Shown here: in pieces, positions 35,901-47,999 of the stretch | How the letters are laid out: every line of letters begins with the position of its first letter | How positions within the stretch are numbered: position 1 is the first letter of the stretch | Source: Ceratodon purpureus | Lineage: Eukaryota; Streptophyta; Bryopsida; Pseudoditrichales; Ditrichaceae | NCBI GenBank assembly: GCA_014871385.1 | Contig: CM026425.1 | Span: 17,192,637-17,256,636, forward strand | Reading direction: 5' to 3' | DNA: 64,000 nt | Translations under genes and position numbers: made by a program | Notes under the pieces: model-generated | Told to the model about the DNA's origin: nothing | Databases searched by the model: none | The model's input: the letters and a program-made list of their open reading frames with translations, nothing else

Positions 35901-38700
35901 TTGGATCTAACAAATGTATATTTTTTAATTTAGGATTTTTGAATGGTGTAAGTGCTAAGTGAGCAATTGCGGGTAGGAAAAGAGTTGTGATAATCAATAG
36001 CCGAGCGTATGTGTGACATGAGAGAGTGTTATTGGTTGCTAATATAGATAAAGCAACTTTAGTTACTAATTTTTTTGTTTTTTTATTTATTAGTTATAAA
36101 GAGGATTTTCTTTTTATGATTGTAATTTGTCTATGTTTGAGGACCTTAATTAGGGTTGATTTTCATGGTGTTTGTTTCAATACAGGTTTAAAAAAATTTC
36201 TCCCTGCAAACATTTGACGTGACCTTGAGAAAGGGTTGATTGACAATGATTATATATTATTTGATACATGTGCTTTGAAGAATGTGATTGTTGTTGGACT
36301 TTCCAAGATACATAGAGAATTTATACCAATTTATCATTGTTGTGGATCTTCGTACCATAGGTTTTCATTGCCAGTCAGTGTTGATCTACAAGTCTCTTTC
36401 TGTCTCTATCTCTACAAAGAATTTGCAGCAATCTGTCATTGTTGTGGATCTTGGTGAGGGTGGGTTTCATTATGTCTGTCTCTTTTCATCTACTGTAACC
36501 ATTCTACTTGACATTGACAAAGGAATGATTGTTGTGAATAAATGTGTTCTCAAAATTTTGTATTGTTTTATTATTAGACTTGTCAAATCATACAAAGAAT
36601 TTGCAATGAATTTTTGTAGTTGTAGAGCTTGGTGAGGGTTATTTATGTAGTATGTGTTAATACTAGTTTAAACATTTGTTTTAAATAACCATTTAACTTC
36701 ATATTTATAAAATATTGATTATTCTGAATTATTGCTTTTTGGCACACAATCATTTATAAAATCAATTTCAATGATCTAAAAACATAAACGTATCAATTTA
36801 TTCTTAAATAACATCAATAAGAGTAGAATTATAGTATTTTGATGCAATATTCAATTGACTCTAAATTTTAACCTCTAGATGACAATTTGTCCCATTTGAA
36901 CCTTTTTTGAATTTGGGCATATAACTATGACTTTGATTTAAGCTAAGTTTTTTTGAAACTATTTGTGAATGTTGCCGTGGCAAGGACTTTGAAGGAATCT
37001 AATATTCTTTCAATTAGACATTTAAAAAAAAAGTTATGGTACCCAAAGTGAAATTTGGTGCTCGGCGGGCAGTTCGAGTAGCCATGCTAGATATATTTTT
37101 TACCTTTTGAGAAATTTTCTATAAATACTTAATGTTATTGTCTTTGAATTTTTTCAAAAAAACCTTTTTCAGTACAAAAGGTTCATTCTACAAAATATCA
37201 AAGTTTTCTCACTGCTTTGGGTAGTGTATTAAAAAAACTTCTTCTTTCCTTCATAAAAGTTAGGAAATTTGTTTTTTAGGTTTTTTCTTTTGTCCACTCA
37301 AAGTATGGACATCAATCTTTACTTTGATTGTTTGGATTAGGACTTTATAATATAATAAAATTTCTTAGAAAGAAATATGAAATAGTATTCTTTTGTATTT
37401 AACTTCATAAAAATATTTTTTTTCAACATGCTACACTTGTCTTTTGTGTATAATTTATTTCTTTACAAATAGCTCACTTAGTTATCTTTGACATGCACCA
37501 AAACCCCCAAAATCCATAACAAAATAGACCTAAGGAAGAAAAGTTAGAGTATGTCAATCTAGTCAAAAATCTTGTCAAAAAAGTATGTTTCCAAATTTCA
37601 ATTGTTATAATCTTCTAATCTTTACTGTCAATTATGATGAAATTTATTGACCTATCTACTATAAAAATCCATTTGAAGATTTTAAAATTAGAATTAGTAA
37701 TTAATGATTTTTTAATCATTCATGCTTTTTACTTTCGAAATGGCAGTTTTGAAGCATTCTTTGGTGAAACATAGTCAAGGGACTTTAGGGATTAAAGATT
37801 TATTTGATTTATTGTTTACCTAGCTCTGTTGTTAAATTGATGTTGTATACCTTGCATTGTATCTTGTATTACAATAAGTTTTATTTTTTTAAAGAAAAAA
37901 GAAAAACTCTTATTTTCTCCAATAAATCTATTATTGTAGCACCATATTATAGTTGCCATCGATCAATTAAACATTCATTTAATTGAAAAAATATATATAT
38001 CCTTTTAAAAGATGAATCTTTTGATTCTTTTAGCAACATTCTCAAAAAAATGACGTCAGTAGCTTCAAATATCAAAACAAAACCGGAAAAAAAAAATTAT
38101 ATATTTGTTTATTTTCTTGTATATTTTTATATTTTTTGTTGTCTTTCTAAAAATAATTTTGGGACATATATGCTATGGTGCTATGGTATATACAAAGTTT
38201 GTAAGTTGATACAAAATGTCAAACATGACCACCTCACCAACCTTCAAATGATTTTACTCTACAATTCACTTCTAAATGCATTATTGTCCAAGCATTAAAA
38301 GTGATAAGAAAATAATATAAAAAAAGCAAAAAAAATTGATGTACCATAAAAATATACATTCTACTAATTATTTTTTAAATCGCGTATATATCAATATCAT
38401 ATTATATAATATTTCTAAAATGATTTCATAAAAATTATAGATGAATCTATTTCAACAGTCAGACATATTTTGGTATTAGAAATTGTACATCAATCATTTC
38501 AAAATTAACCACAAACCTACCCAATAAATATAGTTATTTATAAACATATCTAATCATGTATACTAGAGACATTTGCATATAACATTGCAAAACTTGAAAC
38601 TATTTAAAATGTTACAAATAGAGTCAAAAGGTTGATTACGAATACCTATTATAAGAAAATGCAAGTAAAATACGAAATTTGGAATATCATTGTAAGGCAA
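35901..38700. other. AT-rich gene-free tract
   Basis: No exon supported. Between about 36050 and 36690 there are loosely repeated strings (ttgttgtggatctt, acaaagaatttgca, ttggtgaggg) with irregular 100-180 base spacing, suggesting a very degenerate repeat. Confidence 0.4.
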
Positions 38701-38763
38701 TTTCATTTATAAAATTCCGAAAGGCTTTGGTTACCCTCTCCGTAGGAAAATACCCAAACGCAC

Positions 38764-38970
38764 TGCGAAGATTCCAGAACTCTCGTTCAAGATTACAAAG
38801 CTCATGCTGAAGATTACAGTCTTCCGTTTGAAGATTTCGAAGCTCTGTGTAGAAGGGCGTGGCGAGTGAGGTGGCTCTCGGAGCCGTCGAAGGCGCAGGA
38901 GAAGGAGACCTGGGTTGGGGACGTGAGTTAGAGACCTGGGTTGGGGACCTGGGTTGGGGACCTGAATTGT
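38764..38970 (+). repeat. Short tandem repeats in the QCR7 copy 1 promoter region
   Basis: Two adjacent arrays: four diverged units of about 21 bp around gaagatt(c/a)c(a/g) (38764-38852), then about four copies of gacctgggttgggg-like sequence (38909-38965), ending roughly 150 bases before the start codon. Confidence 0.6.
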
Positions 38971-39120
38971 AGGCAGCCCACCGGACTCACACCGGCTGAA
39001 GCCAACACACGACCGAAATCGCGAAGGAGGACAACAGCTCCAACACAAGCTTTGCCATCGCCATCGCCAGAGCTAGAGCTCGCCACCGATCTGCGCCCCG
39101 CTTCCGTCACTCGTTGCGCC

Positions 39121-40659
39121 ATGGCTGCCAAGCAGGCCCTCACCAAGGCCTTCGAGCCCGTCTGGAACTGGGCGTCTCGCCGCTACCAGGCTGCCGTCGC
39201 CAAGGAGCTCAAGAAATACGGTCCGTGCTCTCCTAAACCCTAATTCCTTGCCTTTTTCTGCTTGCGATTCGGGGTAGTTGTTTCCCAGCGCGTTGCATCT
39301 GGAGCTTGTTTCGGAGGATGTTGTGTTGAGAATTTTGGTTGGATTGTATCGGTGGGGTAGGTCTGCGTTACGATGACTTGTATGACGACATGTACGACCT
39401 GGACATCAAGGAGGCGTTGAACCGGTTGCCGCAGCAGGAGGTGGACTACCGCAACCAGCGGCTGAAGCGCGCGATGGACTTCTCGATGAAGCATATGTAC
39501 ATGCCCAAGGACTTGCAGGTACTTATTTTTTTTCTCGGTTAGCTGGGTGTTTGATGTGGATTGGTGGGAGGCATTCGGAGTGGAGGGATCGATTTAGGGT
39601 GGTTTGTGGAACTGTAGAAGTGTGGTTGTGTTGCGTATTTTGTTTCCTTTGAGTGTGTCGTGTTCGTGGATTTCCTGGCTTGTGAGAAGTAGTTTAGAAT
39701 TCGGAATGTGTCATCCCTTGGTACTACGAAGAAGGAATGTCTCTATTTTACAGAAGTAGATTGAAGAGGAATTTTTAGGGAGTTAGCAGAGTGGATTGAA
39801 GCTTCACTTAGTTCATATCTTGTTTCGGGAACTTTCTTGGGTCACTGCATCGTCCAGAACTGCACAATTGCAAGTACTGTCTAGTTTGGCATTCTCTGTT
39901 CCTGTCCTCGTCATTTTCTTCACGTCCATGAAGGATTGGTTTTTACGACAATTATGATATCGGGAATTTATACTGGCTACTGTTCTTATGTACTTGTGCT
40001 CTTTAGTCATTTGGATGCTACTCTGTAGACCACGAGGCGTGTACACTTTTGTGTAAATTCTAGGGTCCATTCTAGGGAGAACCATGTGTATGTAATGGAC
40101 GTTTGGTTGAGTTTCAAAATTTCAAGGTTCATTTTAGAAGAAAGTTTGACTAGTGCTCACGAGACCTTACATAAAATCGTATCAAATGGCTTCTACTTTC
40201 TAGACCATAAACGTCGTGGTACATCACCTGCAGTGGCGGTCGACGTACCCTCGAGAGCCTCGTTTGGTCGTCGGTTAGAATTATATCTGTTATGAATGAT
40301 AATTCGAGCAGTAGATTGGACGACAGCGAGGGACTTATATTACGTATGAGAATTTGGTGTAAATTCTGCATTTTGAAACTCTGGCATTGCAATGTATCGT
40401 TGCTCACAATATTTTTGTCACTTTTGCAGGCAAAGCAAACCCCTTATGAACCCTACTTGCAAGATGCTTTGCAGCTGGTGAGTATATTTCAGAGAATTCG
40501 ATTGGTAGCTCATTTCTGGAATTAAAGTCACTGGATGAAATCATTTAATTTGGAACCAATCACTTAGCTTCTTCCTCTTTTTTGTTGCAGGTAAAGGAAG
40601 AACGGAAGGAGCATGTTGAGTTGGGATCTGATCTGCCTTACAACCGCTCTTTGCCTTGA
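39121..40659 (+). CDS. QCR7: Cytochrome bc1 complex subunit 7 (14 kDa), copy 1
   Basis: Four exons, 39121-39220, 39361-39518, 40430-40477 and 40591-40659, join in frame to 124 residues, the usual family length. The N-terminus MAAKQALTKAFEPVWNWASR, then LRYDDLYDDMYDLDIKEALN, RLPQQEVDYRNQRLKRAMDF and the end KEERKEHVELGSDLPYNRSLP (key residues DLPY) match the plant 14-kDa ubiquinol-cytochrome c reductase subunit. It sits on the matrix side of mitochondrial complex III and contacts cytochrome b. A telo-box-like cctaaaccctaa lies at the start of intron 1. The gene is duplicated at 43902-45104 with the same intron positions, so the copy arose through DNA. Confidence 0.95.
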
Positions 40660-41810
40660 TTTTCGAACGCATACTTTTGTGATGTTAAACTATGTTTTTT
40701 CAGATTTCACTTAGCTTCACCATTTAGGTAGTGAAGAACAATTTTCACGACTCCAGTAGCAGTACCCAATAGTTCCACATTCTGGCTTTTGAGTCTAGGA
40801 TTTAAGCGGTGGTTCCTCTTGTAGAGGTCCTGATCAAATGTCACTAGGATTGACTACATCTAATAAGCAAGAAAGCGGTTATGAATCCATCTCTAGTACT
40901 TCTGCGGATAATGACGGTTTTCATTTGTTGACGGTGCTGCTATGTATTTTACTGATTATGTGTAGTGCATTCAGAATTTGTAGTAATTTATTTCTTTACC
41001 TTTCTGATACCATGGCCTCAGTCGGAGTCGGTTGACTGGGCAGCGACTCCATCTGAGCTTTCCAGTATTGGCTCCAGGCGCAATCTATATACAGTTAGCA
41101 GTGGCCGAGATTGCTGGATCATTGCGCATGGCTTGGACGTCGCTTGGGTCTTGGCAATGTGTATATCAGCGTGAAGGATCTGTATCTAAGTGTTAAACTC
41201 TTAAGTCTCACAACTTCTGAAGAAGCATAGCAAGCCTACTCTACCAGGATGTGCAATTCAGTAAAGTCACTCCTTCACAGATTCTGAATTATTAGAATTT
41301 ATTTTTTTAAAACAAAATTCCCAAGTCTCCAAATTATATATGATTAACGACAATCTTTTTTAGAAATTGGAAACATTCAACTAGAACGAAATTGAAAACT
41401 ATTCACTCATGTTCCATATGGCACCTACTCCAGAAAACATAAAAAACCAATAGATTTTGTGATGCTTTTGTGTAGATGAAACATCAGAATTGTTATGTCA
41501 TCAATGATCAAGTCTAAATTCTAAAAGAATATCTTTTAGTAACTTATTAGTGACCATTTTTAAAATTGAAAATCCAATCACCTTTATGAAATATCAAATA
41601 TTAGGAAATCCAAAAATGATCTGTATTGAAGATTTCAAATTTTGTCATGTAGAAATATAATAATTATAACTACAATATTTATCAAAAAATATTTGTATCA
41701 AAATTTTATTACTATTGCCGCTATTGTAGATATTCAAACCTTCCACAATTTCCTCTTAGTACAATGCTTTCATTTCATAAATGAAATAAAGCGGGATTAG
41801 GTAAATGACC
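40660..41810. other. 3' flank of QCR7 copy 1 and AT-rich spacer
   Basis: The 3' flank to about 40915 is still recognisably similar to the flank of copy 2 (shared ggttcctct...agaggtcc and catctaataagcaagaaagc). Beyond that the sequence is AT-rich with no gene. Confidence 0.5.
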
Positions 41811-42727
41811 TTAAGAATGAGAAGGGGCAAGTGGATCATTCAGCAATGATGGACTTTGAGCAGACGCTAATGGAGAACCAATTGGAGATGTCGTGGGAGT
41901 TTGAATAGATGAAGAATCTGCAAAACAATAATAATTATTTTAAAAATGATTAATATTTCTTGATATAAAAAGACCATAGTTTATCTTAAATTCTCTATAC
42001 ATGTAATATGTTAAATAATTATATTTCATGAAATTCATGTATTCAAAAATTCTTATTTTCAAATAAATAAGAAAGAAATGGAAAAATAGACTTTTAGTGA
42101 GTCTTGTCAAATTTTGATACATTATGATTACACGTTACCTTGTAGAGAAGGAATTGGAGGAGCAACTGGAATAGAAGCAGTTGGAGATGCATCTGAGAGC
42201 GTAACTTGGCCCCATATTGAGCTATTTAAGATATCACTTATAGCATAACAAGCCACAGTTTGGATAGTGCACAAATCTCTAGCCATAACATTGATGTTAT
42301 TGATGTAAAAGCTATTTGGATCGTTATCTGTAACCAAAAGTGTATTGTTGGCGAGGAGAGTAGAAATTTGAGTTCCAATAGTAAAATTTGCCAACACACT
42401 GAAATAATAGTTATTGTTTGTGATATGATAGGAGACAAGATCAGTGACATTCGGATTCGAAGAAAGAACTCCATCCACAATAGAATTTGGTGGAACAAAT
42501 ATGGTTGCACTTGGTGGTATAAAGAAACGTTCATGCCAGATGGCATTATCTATAGTATTTGCAAAAGATGTAAAATTTTCTTGCCGCAATGCATACATAA
42601 TGCTTTCATGATCTGCTGGTGGAACAGCAGCAGCTGTCCAAGCTGTTGTTGGACTTATAAAATAAAGGAAAAATAATTCAACAAGTAATAGCGGCCACGT
42701 TGTAATTTTGTCTCCATAGGTCTTCAT
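41811..42727 (-). CDS. Fasciclin-like (FAS1) secreted protein
   Basis: Two exons on the minus strand, 42727-42139 and 41917-41811, join in frame to 231 residues. A hydrophobic N-terminal segment (WPLLLVELFFLYFISPTTA) is a signal peptide. A single FAS1-like domain follows at about residues 40-175: ATIFVPPNSIVDGV resembles the H1 box, and the later hydrophobic strands end with VMARDLCTIQTVACYAISDI. There are several N-glycosylation sequons (NFT, NVT, NFT, NNT, NSS). The C-terminus is Pro/Ser/Thr-rich (TPTTSPIGSPLASAQSP), like an arabinogalactan module, but I see no hydrophobic GPI-anchor tail. Likely a cell-wall or adhesion protein. Codons are strikingly AT-rich compared with the neighbouring QCR7, UFC1 and L12 genes. 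It lies between the two QCR7 copies on the opposite strand. Confidence 0.75.
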
Positions 42728-43339
42728 TTTGATGTATAGTTCAATAAATCTGAAAGTACAACAAATTCACACCAAAATTAATTTCACATAAACCAATGAA
42801 TTTGTTAGGAAGTCAAAAAATTGTAATGTAAGATAGAAATTATAAGATACATTCAAGAAATGAATCAATTAACTTACACTTATAATTCAAAAAAGAAGAA
42901 ACACCAAATAGAATACTTCATTCAAGAGAACAAAAACTAATATATAGAAAGAAGAAGTCATGTTTTCAATTTAAAGATATGATTATCAAGTCTAAAAATA
43001 AAAGGATTTATTCATAGTTTTTATTTTAAGTAATACGACTACACTCAACAGAAGCTAAAACACCAATTATAATTTTATTATCTTCAATAATAATAACAAA
43101 CTACCACTTTGAACTCAAAACTCCTTCTAAGGTTCTAATTAAATCAATTGACTCTATTTTTACTAGTCCAAGATAAAAATACATATAAACCATTAACTTT
43201 TAAAAAGTAATCTTCTATGTTAAGAAGACATTGTTTTCCAATATTTTCGAGTCTACTGCAGTTGCACAGAATTATCTAATTTGTCTTAAATTGTATATTG
43301 AATTGCATCATTTACCCAAATTTGAAACAAAACATGCTA
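42728..43339. other. AT-rich upstream region of the FAS1 gene
   Basis: No other gene seen. The region separates the FAS1 start from the Stowaway-like element. Confidence 0.35.
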
Positions 43340-43624
43340 CTCCCTCTGTTTCTGAAAGAAATGGTGTTTTCCATTTTAGGCCGAGATTAAGTACAGTGAC
43401 GCCGCCTTGACTCTGTAAATGCATCAGCTGCCAACCTGCTAAGCTGCCATTAAAATAAACTTTCTGAAATTCAATCAGCTGGTGTCACCTTGCTGATTTC
43501 AGGTTCATGGCAGGTTCCTCCTCTAAATTCTTGACGGTGGACTTCCTGGTAATGATGAAACCATTGTTTCTTTGTGAAACAAAGACTTTGTGGAAAACAC
43601 CATTTCTTTCAGAAACAGAGGGAG
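43340..43624. mobile_element. Stowaway-like (Tc1/mariner) MITE, 285 bp
   Basis: The element begins ctccctctgtttctgaaag and ends with the exact inverse. The perfect inverted repeats are 34 bp (43340-43373 and 43591-43624). It is flanked by TA on both sides (43338-43339, 43625-43626). The ctccctc end and the TA target are the hallmarks of Stowaway elements. No coding capacity. It lies 277 bases upstream of the start codon of QCR7 copy 2. Confidence 0.88.
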
Positions 43625-43901
43625 TAGAACATTACTGTGCAAAGTCAACTGATATCTCGGTCTTGAGTTCCCCATCTTCGGTACCAACAGCCACGGTCGT
43701 ACCACACTGAAGAGCCCCGGACCGATGACCGAGTGAGCAGAGGACGGTCCCTCAGTTCGGCACCAGAATTATAGCGAAGGCCACCGGTGCCAAAACAACC
43801 GGAGAAGAAGTAGACGAGGAATGACAAGAAGCACACGCTCGCCATCGCCATAGCCAGAGCTCGCCACCGATCTGCGCCCCGCCTCCGTCACTCGCTGCGC
43901 C

Positions 43902-45104
43902 ATGGCTGCCAAGCAGGCCCTCACCAAGGCCTTCGAGCCCGTCTGGAACTGGGCGTCTCGCCGCTACCAGGCTGCCGTTGCCAAGGAGCTCAAGAAATAC
44001 GGTCCGTGCTCTCCTAAACCCTAATTCCCTGCCTTTTTCTGCTTGCGATTCGGGGTAGTCGTTTCCCGGTGTGTTGCACCTGGAGCTCGTTGTGTTGAGA
44101 ATTTTGGCTGGATTGTATCGGTGGGGTAGGTCTGCGTTACGATGACTTGTATGACGACATGTACGACCTGGACATCAAGGAGGCGTTGAACCGGTTGCCG
44201 CAGCAGGAGGTGGACTACCGCAACCAGCGGCTGAAGCGCGCGATGGACTTCTCGATGAAGCATATGTACATGCCCAAGGACTTGCAGGTACTTATTTTTT
44301 TTCTCGGTTAGCTGGGTGTTTGATGTGGATTGTTGGGAAACATTGGGAGTGGAGGGATCGATTTAGGGTGGTTTACAATGCTGTGGTCATTTTGATTGAG
44401 CTGCGGGATTTTGCTCTGTAATAAGATTCCAGTCTTGAACAATGTAGAAATTCTTTTCTTGAGAGCACCAGGTGGATTATCGTAAACGTCTTACTGTGTT
44501 TAATCAGTTATGCTCACATTCCCCCCTCCCCGCCCTCAAAATCCAAATCGGGTCGTTTGCAGGCTAGTTTGTTTAGTTTTTTAAGGAAAGTTTAGTTTCT
44601 TAGAAAAGTGTTATGGGCGTTCTAGCATTGAAATGGCGGGTTGCTCTCTGAAACTGGAATCACGCCAAAGTTTATTTTAGAGCTATTCGCTTGACATGAA
44701 GATTTTATGGTAAATAACTTGAAACATTGAATTGGATGATTGTGAGGGGCTTTCTGAGTGATACCAAGCTATGAATCTTGTACATGACAGTTTCTTATGC
44801 GGAAGCCTTCATTTTTTCTCATGTTATTGTTGTGATTTTTGCAGGCCAAGCAAACCCCCTACGAGCCTTATCTGCAAGATGCTTTGCAGCTGGTGAGTTA
44901 TTTTTCAGACATTTAGATTGGCAGATCTACTGCCGAACTTGTTGCTGTGATTGTCGTTACTCGATTTCACCGTATGTTGATGGTGCCACTAGATTTGGAA
45001 GCAAGTGGCTTAGCCTTTTCCGTTCGTTATTGCAGGTAAAGGAGGAACGAAAGGAACACGTAGAGTTGGGATCTGATCTGCCTTACAACCGATCTCTACC
45101 TTGA
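43902..45104 (+). CDS. QCR7: Cytochrome bc1 complex subunit 7 (14 kDa), copy 2
   Basis: Exons 43902-44001, 44130-44287, 44845-44892 and 45036-45104 encode 124 residues that look identical to copy 1 by eye. Intron positions and phases are the same. Intron 1 and the start of intron 2 are still closely similar, whereas introns 2 and 3 have otherwise diverged in length and sequence. Homology begins around 43826, about 75 bases before the ATG, so the promoters differ: this copy has the Stowaway-like MITE upstream. Strong protein conservation despite intron divergence suggests both copies are under selection. Role as for copy 1 in mitochondrial complex III. Confidence 0.95.
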
Positions 45105-45644
45105 TTTGTGAAGGTATACTTTCATAATGTTCAGCACGGTTCCTGTCAGGTTTAACGTAGCTCCAGGGTCGTCTTTCTCCTGGTACAGTAGTAGAGAAAA
45201 ATCCTCGTGACGATTTGTACGTAAAAGTTTCACATTCGGGCTTTGAGTCTAGAGTTTTTGCAGTGGTTCCTCTCGCAGAGGTCCCGATCAACATGTCACT
45301 TGGATTGGCTCCATCTAATAAGCAAGAAAGCATTTCTGAATCAGTCTCCATTACTTTTATGAGAGCTTTATTATCTGTGATTGCACTTCCTCCACGTCTC
45401 CATGTTCTTCAATTTATATCCAATTATCAGCTTCTCCAAAATCCTGCACCATTAGAAAGTTACATCCCATGTCTTAGAAAAGCAATATTCCTTCAGGTCT
45501 GAAATGGTGGTTTCAGTCTGCAAATCAGTATCCAATCAATGATTTCCAATCTGAGAAACCCAAGCTAAGAATGCAACGCACACTTCGAAATCGGAAGAAG
45601 TGCAGCGAGAGATGGAAAGAAACAAGGGACAGTTAGAGACGGAC
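45105..45644. other. 3' flank of QCR7 copy 2
   Basis: Similarity to the copy 1 flank persists to about 45360, which sets the right end of the duplicated block. No gene otherwise. Confidence 0.5.
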
Positions 45645-45748
45645 CATATATGATCTCTGGAGCTCCTTGGCCACCGCAGCCTGGTATCGACGAGACGCAA
45701 GTCCCACACGGACCCAGTCGTCTTCGTTAAGGCCTTCTTGGTAGTCAT
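45645..45748 (-). pseudogene. QCR7: Broken QCR7 exon 1, inverted third copy
   Basis: On the minus strand an ATG at 45748 opens a segment that aligns with QCR7 exon 1: TTKKALTKTTGSVWD then, after a one-base frame slip, ASRRYQAAVAKEL. The splice donor gtccgt at the end is also kept. The codons after KEL differ, and the length is 104 nt instead of 100. Exons 2-4 are not seen on this strand nearby. I read it as a truncated, frameshifted relic in inverted orientation about 540 bases beyond copy 2. Confidence 0.7.
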
Positions 45749-46546
45749 AACGACGCGGAATGTCATCTTACCGAGAATGATGATCAAACTCAGTACTCAC
45801 CGAGCAAGGGACAATCAATCCAACAAGCGCGTGCCGCCCACACTCATCATTCTTCCGTAATCGAGGCCCCCAAACCAGACCCCATCCTCCAATCTTACGA
45901 GCTAAATCCCGTCACTTCAGTCAAATCCGAGACTATTAGGATCATATCTAGATTTCAGAATGTAACATGTAGCCCCGCCGTAGACAGTCCGTGCATACGC
46001 GTTTAGGATATCCATCCCTTCACGAAGTTCACGCCACGATGGAAAGTCGTCCTTGTGTCATCACGATCCACGACAAGTTAAGTTCCCATGGTATCAACCA
46101 GTGACATCCCGGGTATTTATTCTATTCCAAATCTACATGCGACCTAGACTAAGGCATTTCTAACTTTGAATGTACATCTCTGGAAGATTGGAGTTTTGAT
46201 ATATCCAGAGACTTCACACCGAAGATATATCAACCCGGGTATCGGTAGTCGTCTCTCTCGCTCTGTTTTTTGGAGCTTTTTCGTTTTCATTGCTTCGGCA
46301 TTTTTGTTGCGTAGCTGCCGATTGAGCAGCTTGATGAAGGTGGTGTGCCGATCTACTTCAGGGTTGTTTTGATCGGAGAGGAGGAGGACGCTGGTGTTGT
46401 GGAAGAGCTTAATTGGAGCGGCTTGATTACAGCTTCGGAGCTTCGTTCTGCGTCGAGAATTGCTGCGGTTTAGCGTTTGCTTGTGTTTTTTCGTTCGAGT
46501 TGAGCGATAAGGGGAGAGGGGTTGGAGGAGATAAGGTTGAGCGACG
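45749..46546. other. Upstream region and leader of UFC1
   Basis: No exon is supported. The last 150 bases are GC-richer and likely contain the UFC1 5' UTR. Confidence 0.35.
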
Positions 46547-47083
46547 ATGGACGGGTGGGACACGACTACGAAGTCGACGGTGCAGAGGATACCGCTGTTG
46601 ACGACGAGGGCGGGGCCGCGCGACGGGGAGAAGTGGTTGCAGCGGCGGAAGGAGGAGTTTATGGCGTTGATTAAGTACATGGAGATGAACAAGGAGAAGG
46701 ACAACGACTGGTTCCGGATTTCGCCGAACGAGGACGGGACGAAGTGGAAGGGGAAGTGCTGGTATGTTCACAATTTGCTCAAGTATGAGTTTGATTTGCA
46801 GTTTGAGATTCCTGTGACGTATCCGGCGACGGCTCCGGAGCTCGAGCTCCCTGAGCTGGACGGGAAGACGGCGAAGATGTATCGTGGAGGGAAGATCTGC
46901 CTCACTATCCACTTCAAGCCTCTTTGGGCGAAGAACTGTCCTCGGTTTGGGATCGCGCATGCGTTGTGTTTAGGGTTAGGGCCGTGGTTGGCTGCGGAGA
47001 TTCCTCATTTGGTGGACACGGGCGTGATCCAGCACAAGGAGAAGCAAGTGACTGAGAAGCAAGTTACTGCCGCGGCTTCATGA
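46547..47083 (+). CDS. UFC1: UFM1-conjugating enzyme E2 (UFC1)
   Basis: Single exon, 178 residues, close to the usual UFC1 length plus a short lysine-rich tail. The N-terminal helix ([18 protein letters not shown]) and the segment [20 protein letters not shown] are characteristic. The catalytic cysteine is in [17 protein letters not shown] (Cys118), in the atypical E2 fold of UFC1. The enzyme takes UFM1 from the E1 UBA5 and passes it to UFL1 substrates at the endoplasmic reticulum, including ribosomal protein uL24/RPL26. The C-terminal tail ([16 protein letters not shown]) is a plant-like extension. The start at 46547 gives the canonical N-terminus. Confidence 0.95.
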   Translation: MDGWDTTTKSTVQRIPLLTTRAGPRDGEKWLQRRKEEFMALIKYMEMNKEKDNDWFRISPNEDGTKWKGKCWYVHNLLKYEFDLQFEIPVTYPATAPELELPELDGKTAKMYRGGKICLTIHFKPLWAKNCPRFGIAHALCLGLGPWLAAEIPHLVDTGVIQHKEKQVTEKQVTAAAS

Positions 47084-47999
47084 TGTAAGCTCAGCTCGGC
47101 GGTATGAAGCTTTGCTGGGGTAGTTATTGTAGGTGTAATGTGTTTCTTTTACCTGTATTGTCTTGAAGTAATTTGATGATGAGTTGGTTGGCTTCCTTGG
47201 AAGCCGTAGAGCAATTCGAATAGCATGAAACATTATTTAGTGATTTCCACATTTCAGAGCCAATGTTTTCTATTTATCCTCCGCAATGAATTACGATGTC
47301 CTCCTAGCATATAAGTTTTGTTGCTTATCTTATGCCTCGTATGATTATTGATGATTGATGATTAAGTATGGCACTCTATGTCTCTTATATGCATCTCATG
47401 GCACTACGTGCTGCAGCGACGTACTTTTACAGCTATGTGTACGATTTTGTCATTTGGTTCAGATTTCAGAGCGCACCTCATGCGATTGCTTTCTAAGATG
47501 ATGCAGATCTTGATTTCGTTGCTTCAAATAGACTATGTTATGAGTAGGGGAGCTGTACTGTCCTTGTATTTGTCACACCGTATTTCTCAATGACGCAGTA
47601 TCTGCTCTTGACTTTTAGGGGCACATAATTCTTGTCTGTATCGAAACGTTTCGTAGATACCAAAATCGTGGCAATATATGAAAACCCCTTGCTCAGGAGA
47701 TGCTGACTAGCTTCTACCAAGACAACCATCAAATATGCATGTTCAGAGCCTCGCGAACACATGATATACAGTTGATCGACAGCTGCAGTTTTTGAAATGT
47801 TTTTTGACATTTGAAGCAATATTGTATACAGATGATAACTGCAGAATGAGTTTCTGATGCTAGATCTAACCCTCACCCATTGGAACTTCTGATTGACAAC
47901 TCTTTACAGAACTGGAGTTCGGTATATCAATCACCAATTACAGCTAGGAAAATTAAAAAATAGCAACCTCCCTTCACGCTAATCTTTTAATGGAATCCC
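47084..47999. other. Spacer between convergent UFC1 and JmjC genes
   Basis: 3' UTRs expected from both sides. No coding exon or RNA gene recognised. Confidence 0.4.
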
